DNA from: Spodoptera frugiperda
Taxonomy: Eukaryota; Arthropoda; Insecta; Lepidoptera; Noctuidae
Assembly: GCF_023101765.2 (NCBI RefSeq)
Contig: NC_064213.1
Span: 4,588,001 to 4,652,000 of the forward strand
Reading direction: 5' to 3'
Length of the DNA stretch: 64,000 bases
The position numbers were made by a program, and so were the translations under genes. The notes under the pieces are model-generated. The model did no database searches, was not told where the DNA came from, and saw only the letters and a program-made list of their open reading frames with translations. Shown piece by piece: positions 1-9,516 of the stretch (positions within the stretch are counted from its first letter, which is position 1; the number at the start of each line of letters is the position of its first letter).

Positions 1-968
1 GCAATAAATAGCTATAAGATGTATATAGAGGTATGTAAAACAATTTAAATAATAAGAGTGAAATAATAACTATATTGGAAATTTATTATTGAAAACAAAA
101 AAAAATAAGTAGAAAAAGATTAGAAAATCTAAAGGATTTTTAAATTGAATAATTCCCGCTGCGGTGTTCATTACTTGAAAAAAAAATGCTGACACCTGAT
201 AAAACCTCAGAGGCTCTTACTCTTTAATCCAATTCCGGTCGATCGACATTAATATTGTTAAATTTTGTACTCTTGAGTTGCCACACTAGGGCTCATTGCA
301 TCTGTATTGCGTGAACATTGGATGAACTAAATGGTATTTAGTTTGGCTTTATATTTCGTACTTTGAATGTTTGTTTCAACAGTACCCAGGTTAATTTACA
401 AACGAAATAACACGTATTACAAAAATCCCTTTGCTGCAGACTAATTCCTAAAGTTGTCACAAGTGCATTAAAAGTTTGACATTGCACTCTTCAGTTTATT
501 AAGATTAAATCTATGTTTATATCGCATTAGATGTCTTGACAAGTAATTCTACTTTTACACTCTGAACTATTTAAAAAGAAAAAGCAATGGAAAAAGTTAA
601 ATTAATAGAAATAAAAAAGCTATTTTATTCTGTCGTTTTCTGGAATGTGTATCTGGAAATGCACACAAGAAGAGTTTTGTACATATAAAAATAGTCTCGA
701 TTTTTCAAATTAATGTATTGTATAATTACTATATATAATTTCTAAGGTTTTTTGTTTCGACACAAGATATAAAAAGCATTTCCCGCTCTTGAAATTGCAG
801 ATGTTTTTGTAAACAACACAAATAACTTTTTATTTTTATTATACCAATCCATTTATTTTCGTAATTACATTGAATATAAAATTTTAATAAAAATATTCAT
901 TGATACAACCAATACAATTTCAATACAAAAAGTTCACGTGATCACACGATAACGCTATTCATTTCTTT
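1..968. other. No gene seen; AT-rich intergenic or intronic DNA
   Basis: Read on both strands. No open frame over about 60 codons, no splice-flanked coding block and no repeat with a definable end. The poly(T) at about 969-980 is the tail of the SINE fragment that follows. Confidence 0.5.
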
Positions 969-1082
969 TATTTTTTTTTTAAACATTGCCTCTCACTACA
1001 ATTTTATCCTGTATCGTGGTTGCGTTTACATACCACATACACATGACACCCAGACCCGAAACAAAAATTTGCAGTACTCAGA
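969..1082 (-). mobile_element. SINE-A fragment (3' body only)
   Basis: The plus strand reads poly(T), then a diverged GTTGCC-like block, then GTGGTTGCGTTTACATACC and CATGACACCCAGACCCGAAAC, the reverse complement of the SINE-A body seen in full near 20478-20690 and 59722-59926. The tRNA-derived head is missing, so this is a 5'-truncated copy pointing left. The short open frames over it are chance frames of the repeat. Confidence 0.75.
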
Positions 1083-2116
1083 AATATGCATGTCGACAAA
1101 ATGCAAATTTCCGTGCATTTTTTATCTCATCTCAATATCCATTGCAACGAAAGCTAAAAAATACGCAGTAGGTAGGAGCAATGCATATTGGTCGTGTCGC
1201 GGTAATGGCCAACATGTGCTAGTAATTGAAACCGGTCTGGTTTACCCCTCAGCAGGCCTTTTGGGGTTAATCGTACTTTTGGCGAAAAGAATTGTTTGAA
1301 CGTATGAAAGTTTTATGGCAGCATTTTATTGTTATTTTGTTATTTTTTCTGGGAGTTTCTAAGCGGTTTTGTGATTAATGTGTTGATAAATTGGTTTGGT
1401 TGGTTACAGCTGTTCTTTGTGTCTTGTAGAACTAGAAATAGTGAATGTACCTAAGCTTTGATTACATATATAATCAAAGAATGTAAGTTATTGTGAGATG
1501 ATTTAAGAAGAACGAGATTAATTTAAGTGCACAACATAATTTTACTCCGTTACGTAAAATTTACTGAAAAAATAATTATTACCACAGACGAAACGAAAAT
1601 TAAAAAGTAAAAAATCTGTGTTTATTATGTTTATTTTCCAATATACACAAAGTTTTAATCTCTATCTAAAGCAGCTTAAAGATTTTAAAAACAATAGCGT
1701 GCTAATGCAGTTTTAATAACGTTTTCGAACAAAATTTAAATCTTATACATAAATATGAAAACGGGTAATCGGCTAGAAAGTTCATGAAGTTTCGAAATTC
1801 AAATATACTTATTGAGTGATATTTAATGCTATTCTCTCGAACAACTTTTTTTTTAAAAAAAGGAATAACATTTTACTTTTGTCGTTAAGAAAATTGAAAA
1901 ATCGAGACGTGTTTGTATTTTGGTTTTTATTCAAATGTTTACAAATTAATAAGAAGATCGACATCGCTTAGAGTTAAAAAAAGGTTTTATTTAAGTCGTG
2001 AACTTTACGAGTTAACGTTTCAAATGTACCTGTTAATAGTTTAGTTTAAATAAATACCTTGATTTTGATTTTGACTTTGTACCAAAATACTAATGTTCAC
2101 TAAGACTTTAAAAACG
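1083..2116. other. No gene seen
   Basis: AT-rich DNA. The stretch 1160-1300 is somewhat richer in GC (GTCGTGTCGCGGTAATGG) but has no repeat partner in the window and no coding signal. Confidence 0.4.
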
Positions 2117-2278
2117 GTCCAGAACTGAGGACTACCGAGCAGGTTTACCGAAGCTTCAGCTCAAAAAGCAGGAGTAGGAACGGGGTGGTTTATAGTCAGT
2201 AAGAGTCTGACACTGCCTCTCGCCTCGCCCAAGACGGGAGAAGTCATTCGATGATTTTCTCCCATCAAAAAACAAATA
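2117..2278 (+). mobile_element. SINE-B copy
   Basis: Reads in the order shared by all SINE-B copies: GAGGACTACCGAGCAGG, GGAGTAGGAACGGGGTGG, AGTCAGTAAGAGTCTGACAC, CTCGCCTCGCCCAAG, GAAGTCATTCGATGATTTTC, then an A-rich tail. The GC-rich 5' head of the full copy at 18281-18535 is absent. No clean target duplication found. Confidence 0.85.
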
Positions 2279-2814
2279 CTTTAGAAACGGTAATCATTTA
2301 AATGCAACGTACTACTACTTATGTAAGACTCAAAAACACACACAATCACTCTTTAACACGTTAACTGCCACGTAAGACTCTAGTCACCGACGCTGTGATA
2401 CCGATTACCGATAATTAATTTTATCTCTACGAAACAGCTTCATGCATATGCATAATAATTACATATGTATGCGTAAACTAACATACACTTTATAATGTAT
2501 ACAAATGTGTGCTTAACATGAACACAATCTGTTAATCCGTGAAGGCCAAACGTTTAGTTGCAAATGGATTTGCGAACTGCATACGTACCGTACTTATTGC
2601 TTTGTTTACTCCATCAGTATTTAGATTATGATGAAATTGATATTTATTTAATTGTTATCATTTTTCCCCGATTTCTTTGGTGGTGGGTGGTATGATATTT
2701 TTACGAGACTCAGACATAAACCTATAAGCCTATAAGTAGTCACTGCTGACCAAAAGCAATGCGGGTAGCAATTTGAAACTTATAATTTTATTAAAAATTA
2801 TATTAGTTTTGTCA
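2279..2814. other. No gene seen; possible TTAA-type element end
   Basis: Mostly AT-rich. TTAACTGCCACG at 2361 resembles the outer end of a TTAA-target (piggyBac-type) short element, but no matching inverted end was found, so this is not called as an element. Confidence 0.3.
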
Positions 2815-2950
2815 CGATTTTTGCCTTCACCGTTTCTCAGTGGTGTCTAAATAATCTTAGAAAGTGCATTTATTAGGAATAAGTCATTGATACTTGCCGT
2901 TATTAAGTTTCGAACCCCATCTTAAAACTCCAGGCCACCACGACCTCATT
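2815..2950 (-). mobile_element. SINE-I copy (tRNA-derived, decayed)
   Basis: The plus strand carries TTGCCTTCACCGTTTCTCAG, GTGGTGTCTAAATAATCTTAG, then GTTTCGAACCCC and CCAGGCCACCACGACC. The minus strand therefore starts with a tRNA-like head with a box-B-like GGGGTTCGAAAC. Related copies lie at 13350-13500 and 18055-18190. It matches a common lepidopteran tRNA-derived SINE layout (inference from memory of the family). Confidence 0.65.
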
Positions 2951-4379
2951 CTTAGAACAAACTGTTCCATTTCACCACTACTTTCAAAGACTTGTAGTCA
3001 AGTCAAATCGAAAACTATTCAACTAATATCAGTACTAAACTAAAGCTTTTCAAAGAGATATATTCAGATCAAATATTTTTGGTTGGAATACTATTTAATA
3101 ATCGCAATAGTTTGTACCGGTAAGGTCATCCAATTCCAAATTGGTCAGTGTTGACCGTGTCCTAACCAAGTTCGCCTAAGTAAACTTGCGATATTGCTTA
3201 AACTTGAAATCTTTAGGCGTTATTACTTGACCAATATTGTAGCCAAAATGTTCGCTTTCTTGTTCAAAATTATTTCTTGTAAAGAACATAGTACTTTAGT
3301 ACAATGGGTTCGCTTGGCTGGCGTGACAGAATTTAGATAATAAATTTTACAATATTACAAATTACCAAATACATTTAATTTCTGCTTAAAACTTAATGCG
3401 TCTGGCCTAAAACAAAATTATTTCACGCTGGTTTTCTATGAGTACCTAACAGAGAGAGTCCGTTCTGTCAGTCTCTTAAGAACATAATAATTATCACATT
3501 TAAACGGAACCGCTCCAAACAGGCAATAAACTTCTCATTGAAATTTGAACATTAAATCTTATGTCGTATGATACATTTCATAACGTCAATTCAAAAAGGC
3601 TACAAGCGCGCGGCCCTATCCCTAACAGCGCGCTTACAGCATTTTGCCGATTGTGTTTGCGATGACTCTTAGTCGGTTCTTACGATAATTCCGAGAATAG
3701 TAGGGATGGTAACTAAAGCATTTTACTTTTCCATCTCAGCATGGGGGAGTGACAAATTCCACAAAAATATGTCAAAGTCGAAGTATTTATTCGTGTGCTA
3801 TTCTGTTATTCGTGTGCTGTCACCTGCAAATACAAATGAAAAATCCAAAAAACCAATAACAAAATTTCAACTTAAAAATAATCTATAAATCCCTGCATAT
3901 TACCTACTTAATGAGTAGAGAGAGCAGCCATAATAATACTTGTCAAGCGCCATGTTTGTTTAATGAAAACCACTCGATGTCACGTGATTACGGGCTCAAA
4001 TCCGATTAACTTTCGTACTGGGTACCGTAAAGTAATTTGCTCTGTGGCTCTGACGTACTAGGCCTAGAGTAATGAATAGAGGGCGACTTATTATTATATA
4101 ACAAACGTTGTTTCTTGATTGAGCTGTTAGAAACAGATTTATTGTTGTACCTAACTTGTTAGTTAAGCACTTGTGACGTGACGGGTTTTATGGAATAATA
4201 ATATGTGAGATATTTATTCGTATACCGTACACTTCAAGGTCCAATTTAGTACGTGATATTGTGTACTACAGTTTTTTAGGATACTTGAAGTGTGTGTCTT
4301 CTTATCTTGCAGTTTTACTTATTGAAACAAAAAGAATTCTAGATAAACCTAAACTAAATACATACCATATATTAAAATG
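2951..4379. other. No gene seen
   Basis: Unique-looking AT-rich DNA. The GC-richer patch at about 3600-3660 (AAGCGCGCGGCCC, ACAGCGCGCTTACAG) is weakly self-complementary but has no second copy here. The 60-codon frame at 3706-3888 has no recognisable feature. Confidence 0.4.
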
Positions 4380-4560
4380 CTGACCTCAGTTTTTTAAGTC
4401 GAAATATACCTAAAACCTCCTCCTAAGTCTGAAAAACACAAGCCAAAAACCACATAAAGTTGGTTCAACCAAACGCGAGATAATCGCGCACAAACATACA
4501 TATCTACATATCGGTTAAACTGAGAAGCTCCTCTTTTCGAAGTCTGTTACCTTTAGTACT
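4380..4560 (+). repeat. Interspersed repeat ending in a CTCCTCTTTTCGAAGT motif
   Basis: Contains AAGTTGGTTCAACC, GAGATAATCGCGCAC, AAACATACATATC and AAACTGAGAAGCTCCTC. The same end, AAACTGAGACCCTCC followed by GAAGTCGGTTAAAAA, closes the repeat at 22091-22300, and a reversed stub sits at about 33738-33760. Probably the 3' end of a non-LTR element; the family is not identified. Confidence 0.55.
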
Positions 4561-4566
4561 AAAAAA

Positions 4567-4645
4567 GTAACGAGAGCGCATTCGGCACTCTGATTGGCTG
4601 GCGCGAATGTACCAACCAATCAAAGCGCCGAATGCGCTCTCGTTT
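4567..4645. repeat. Palindromic MITE-like hairpin
   Basis: Two arms of about 32 bp, starting with AACGAGAGCGCATTCGGC on the left and with its near-complement GCCGAATGCGCTCTCGTT on the right, separated by a short centre. CAAT-box-like TTGGCTGG/CCAACCAA lies within the arms. Diverged relatives occur at 17225-17310 and 34105-34235, so it is a dispersed palindromic family rather than a local hairpin. Confidence 0.65.
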
Positions 4646-5074
4646 CGTTGTCCCCATTAAAACATATTTACATGTTCCTATTTTTAAAATAAATAATCTT
4701 TTATTTTATATTCATCCAAATAACGTATTAACTGTTTTGGTATTAATAAAATGGACGTACAAACTAATAACATCAAAATATATTTCTAGAACGATTGAAT
4801 CGAAACTTTTATATTTACGAACGCAGCTTTAGTTTTAATAGGTGTCCATTCTGTGGGGCTATAAAGTGTAACATAAAATTTATATCAGACTTTTCTATTT
4901 TGCTTTACTTTACTTTCATTTTTATCTTTTAGTAGTTTTAAATGTTTTATTATGCGTAGTTCTGGCAACCTATCAATGTTTATAAAACACTTACTTGCTA
5001 AAATAAATCAAAATAAAACGTAATCACACAAAATAACAAACTTTCTAACATCATCTAGTATCATTATAACTATA

Positions 5075-5271
5075 CTAGCTTGTGCCAGCGGCTTCGCCCG
5101 CGTACCTGTAGGATAAAAATTCAAAATATCCTATCACCCAAATCAGCTCATATCCTGTCAACCAAATTTCATTACAAATTAAAATCCGTTCATCCGTTCA
5201 GTGGTTTCAGAGTGTTTTACGGAAAAACATTCAAACAAACACACATTCCCATTATAATGTTATTGTATAGA
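5075..5271 (-). mobile_element. Short non-autonomous Helitron, minus orientation
   Basis: On the minus strand the element starts TCTATACAATAACATTATAA (5271 down), runs through a CACAC-rich and TTTCAGAGTG zone, and ends with the hairpin GCGGGCGAAGCCGC followed by CTAG at 5078-5075 and a T. A TC start, a GC-rich hairpin about 10 nt from the end, and a CTAG|T end are the Helitron signature. The 5' flanking base is T rather than the expected A, so the copy is slightly decayed. Confidence 0.7.
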
Positions 5272-5539
5272 ATATTTTAATTTCCTCCTTTAAAAATCGG
5301 CAACGCAATTTTAACTCTTCTGGTGTTGTAAAAGTCTTCTCGTTTGTCCTTTATATAAAACCTTATGCTCACTAAGAGTCTTGAAACTGTAAAATTTAAA
5401 ACTAAATTGTACATTATCTATAATGGTGGTCAATAACAAAAATTTACTAAATAAATAGCAATTATAATGTAGGTACTCGATAAAATATTTTTTGCAACTT
5501 CCCCGCATTTAAAAACACGGCACGCGCTTACGACGTCAC

Positions 5540-6122
5540 GAGTCCGACATCTATACATGTCAATGGCGCAGAAGGGATTGCATATCGGTAGTATGCCAGG
5601 GATGCGCATGATTGGCGAATAGGGAATGTCGATAACTATTGAAACTATCAGTCACAGACATGCATATTGTTACCGAACCCATTTGTCAGTTTAAAGTATC
5701 GTATATTTACCTTTTTTCTCAGAGACTAAGGTTATATATATACTTGTTAATAGTTATTACAAAAAATAAGCGAGTTCATGTTAGCTGAAGTTTTAATATT
5801 ACTTGAATTACACTACATCACTAGTAGGCATGTATACATGCCATTGGCGCGAGAGAACATTCTTTTTTAGCCGATATTTAAGTTGGTTTTAACAAACAAA
5901 TATTAGAATAACTATATTGCAATTTCGTTCACTGTGTACAATTATGTAATAACTGGGTATTCAGTTCTTAAGATAGGTCAATAAAACACGTGAAAGTAAT
6001 GATTTAATGTGTTTATTTTGTTTTTCTCTGTGATCTGTTTCTTGGCATCTATAGATGTCGGTGGCGCACAGGGCACGCTTGCGCATGACATCTATACATG
6101 CCATTGGCGTTCAAAAGGTTAA
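5540..6122. mobile_element. TTAA-ended element with a four-fold CATSTATASATG motif
   Basis: The motif CATSTATASATG followed by a short spacer and TGGCG occurs four times, at about 5551, 5830, 6048 and 6090. The right end reads CCATTGGCGTTCAAAAGGTTAA with TTAA at 6119-6122, the target preferred by piggyBac-type elements. The left TTAA end was not located, so the 5' limit is a guess. No transposase frame is present. Confidence 0.4.
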
Positions 6123-6125
6123 GAA

Positions 6126-6232
6126 AAGAGAGGGAGTATCAGACTCTTACTGGCTAAAAACCACCCTGTTCCTACTCCTGTTTTTTGAGCTGGAGCGCCG
6201 GTAAACCCGCTAGGTAGTCCGCAGCTCCGGTT
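6126..6232 (-). mobile_element. SINE-B copy, minus orientation, tail truncated
   Basis: The plus strand gives the reverse complement of SINE-B: GAGAGGGAGTATCAGACTC, AAAAACCACCCTGTTCC, GGTAAACCCGCTAGGTAG and TCCGCAGCTCCGG. It abuts the TTAA end of the element to its left. Confidence 0.85.
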
Positions 6233-7793
6233 CAACTCAAAATGCTTACAGTTAAAAGAGTTTGACATAGGTTGACAAATCGATTTAAAGTAATTTCAAA
6301 TCGATCGTGTATCCAATCGTAGGATAGTTGTGAAACTCTGAAACTTCAGTCACAGACAGCATATTGTTACCGAACCCATGTCATAAGTTCGAATTAGTTT
6401 TCCGAAAACTAGTTTGTTAATAATCAGGGTCCTATTCTAGTAATAGAAAGCAACTAGGTTGAATTCCAGCTTCTAGGGTTTGAAGACACAATTTGTTTTT
6501 AATCGACTTGAAAAAATATCGAGGTATATATGTATGTATGTTTGTGTGCGATTATCTCACGAAATCCAAATCCAAATCCAAACCGATTTTGATGAAGTTT
6601 TCAAAAAAGCACCAGAATATTCCTTCCAATTTTCTGTACTACAACTGATTACTGTCCGTCTAGAAATCAAACTAAGAACATAATTTATTCTTCTAGAGTC
6701 TAGATAAACGAGAGTTAATCACAGATCACAGCTAATAATCTCATCGTTCGAGAACCAACCTCAAATACTTCGAACCGAACTATTTACTTATCTAGGAAAT
6801 TGGAAATCTCCAACCTTTGGCTCTTACTAAAGCAAATATTTGCCAAACAGTTTAAACCGTAAAATTTCTTCCTTATATTGATTGGAACTTGATTCTAAGG
6901 GATGTTAATTGGATTAGCAGAGTTCAATCACCCCACTTAGCCATATTATCACTTCATATGGGGTCAGTGACATTTTGGGTTTGCCATATTCAAATTAGCT
7001 CTTTTACAGCTATGTATGCTAGTTAAAGTAACAAAGATAATATTCACTGACAGACAGACTGGCGGACAATTCAATTTGACATTTCAAAAGTGCCGAATTA
7101 AGGATTAATTGAAATAAATTTTTGGTTTCGAGTACTAAGTACTAAACAAAAATACTTTTACATAAAAAAAACTAATTATTTTAAACAGTAAAAAATTGTA
7201 ATTAGAACACAATCAATTTTAAAACCTACGTACAAAGATTGACAGTTTAAAATCGGACGCAAATGATTGTGTAACTCAAGCTCAATGCGTAATGGATTTA
7301 TTGGGTATAAAAATATCCGAGCTAACGGTACAGGGGAACCAATTGTAATTGGGCCGAGCGGGTCTAATCTCGGCTTGAGCGTAGCTAGAGGTACCCATAT
7401 TCAAATGCCTATATTTTCAATTATTCTCCAGGTAAAGCTTGTGTAGTATTTGCATGGAAAAGGATTTCATTTCTTTCGTTCCTTTCTTTGTTCTGTATAA
7501 TCTTTCTTCTATTGGCTGTAGAGTGTAGATTGAGATTTCTGTAAGCTTGTTCTTGGTCGAATAATGTATGTTATTGTTTTATTTTTTATGATATTTATTT
7601 ATTGTCCTAATCGCTGCTATACCAAAATTTTGTATTTCCGTTAGAAAACAATCTAATTACGTTTCATTTTTGTGTCAAGTTTCTTATGTATCATTCTTGA
7701 TTTCTGATATGAACACAAATTAATATGTTATGACATATAACAAGTGACATAGATGATTGACTATCAAATCCTACATCGCACATATTAAGTTGA
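6233..7793. other. No gene seen; one LINE-like tail and one GC-richer unique block
   Basis: At 6510-6620 ATATGTATGTATGTTTGTGTG is followed by ATCTCACGAAATCC and AACCGATTTTGATGAAGTTT, the style of a lepidopteran non-LTR 3' region. At 7310-7440 there is a unique, GC-richer block (GGGCCGAGCGGGTCTAATCT) with no repeat partner. The rest is featureless. Confidence 0.4.
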
Positions 7794-9255
7794 CATGCGA
7801 ATAAACATGGATAAAAAATCCAACGAACAACAGTTGGGCACAAAGCCCGCCAGGCATGTTCACCTCGCCTGGTCGTCGCCTCCTTTTCTTAGGAAACTTT
7901 ACTCACTGTACCCTAAAAATATTGAAACTCAACTCGAAAATCTTAAGAATATCCCAATACTTTTCCAAACCGATGACCGAACCAGGAAAAACTGTTTCTG
8001 AAAAGAAAATTAATGATGACCCACCCTCAACATTCAATAAATTCCTTCTTTCATCGAAAGAATTCTCATAACCGAGTAATAGACTGTACACTGTACGGGT
8101 TTAAATGGACGAAATCAAAAATCGAATGCCAAAGTTCAACAAAAGGCGGTAAAGTATAGAAAGTAGTTAAATTTGTCCAAAGTGGGACAAATTGGGTTGA
8201 AACCCAATAAAGAATTTAAAGCAAGGAGTATTGATTGAAATGAAATACACTTTCAACGAAAATACTCGATGTTTTCCCGAACTTGTTATTAGAAGAAATT
8301 CTATACTTTGATGGCTATTTAGTGTTTAACGAGAATTCGGAGTACTTAATTAGAAAGTAGCGTCGTGATTGGTCCGTATCGTGTAGATTCTTTTTTCAAA
8401 CGAAATATTCAGTTTTAAATCTTAAGATAGATTAAAAAAGTATTTGTGTCCTCTTATAGGCCCATCTGAAAACAAAGCGTTTACTTAGGCTAGGTAGAAA
8501 ATCTACAAAAATCGCTGCTCAGCAACTTTTTCAACCAACTGTTTTCAGATGAATACAATTACTGACACTTGGTTAGCTGTTTCAAGAGTATATGGTAAAG
8601 GAAAAATACCTACAAATGACTAAAACTTTTATGTAACTATAAGACACCAGAACTCCGATTTTATAAAGAAAGTAATTCATTGATATTACGAAATTACTTT
8701 CATAAGCCGCCTTTACGTCAGCGAACATTACTGACGTCACCACTTCTATAAAAGAGAAATAAAAATAAATAATACGTTCGACGAATACGGAATTAAACGA
8801 ACATTGTGTACTACGTCAAAGGTAGCACTTAATACAAAATTCGTAAATACTGGCAAGGGAAAAAGTACCTTAACGTGTAAAGGATACAGCATACTATAGT
8901 CCTTCATTATTCTTTCACACTCATAGTCTGGTTAAGAGTTTGACGCGAGTGTGTATTAGTCTGAATTAATAGCGCCGACATCTATAAACCTGACAGTTTC
9001 AGATCCCATTAAACTACTAATAAAATACAGCAATGAACTTTTTCCTCCGTCTCACCAGCAACTACATTTTTTAATTAAAAGCTAAAGTACCTATACTGAC
9101 TCTGAAACTGGTTTCATGAGAGATATTTAAAGATCGAAGAGAAAATTTCTATAAGATCGGAAAAGGAGTATCTTTTGACCAGGCGAGGCAGGTGATCATG
9201 TCTGGCGGGCTTTCTGTCCCATTGTTGTTCGTTAGAATTTTCTACGCATATTTAT
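7794..9255. repeat. Pair of inverted repeats about 1.3 kb apart
   Basis: The left arm (7794-7880) contains AACGAACAACAGTTGGGCAC and AAAGCCCGCCAGGCATG, then CTCGCCTGGTC. The right arm (9170-9255) is its reverse complement with about 75% identity by eye. This is either one fold-back element of about 1.46 kb or two oppositely oriented copies of a short repeat. The open frames of about 60-70 codons at 7795-8091 arise from the arm and its flank and are not regarded as genes. Confidence 0.5.
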
Positions 9256-9516
9256 TCCCATGTAAACTTCACTTGTTTGATTTATGACGTCATCCGTTGA
9301 TTTGTTCGCCGATCGTCTATGTGCGACTTCTGTCATCTGTCACTTGTCATGTGTGTCGCCACAGATACCTACATTATTTTACAAAATAGGCATGTATCAA
9401 TATTTATCGCGTCGTAACCGCAGATCTGAATATATTACCTTTTCACTAGGTCTACACCTATCAGAACCTTTTCCACAGCATGGAGATCATAGCAATCCTC
9501 TGTTTTGTAGAGGAGG

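Noticed and set aside
2361..2420. TTAACTGCCACG as a TTAA-element end
   Set aside because: No inverted partner or second TTAA boundary was found nearby.
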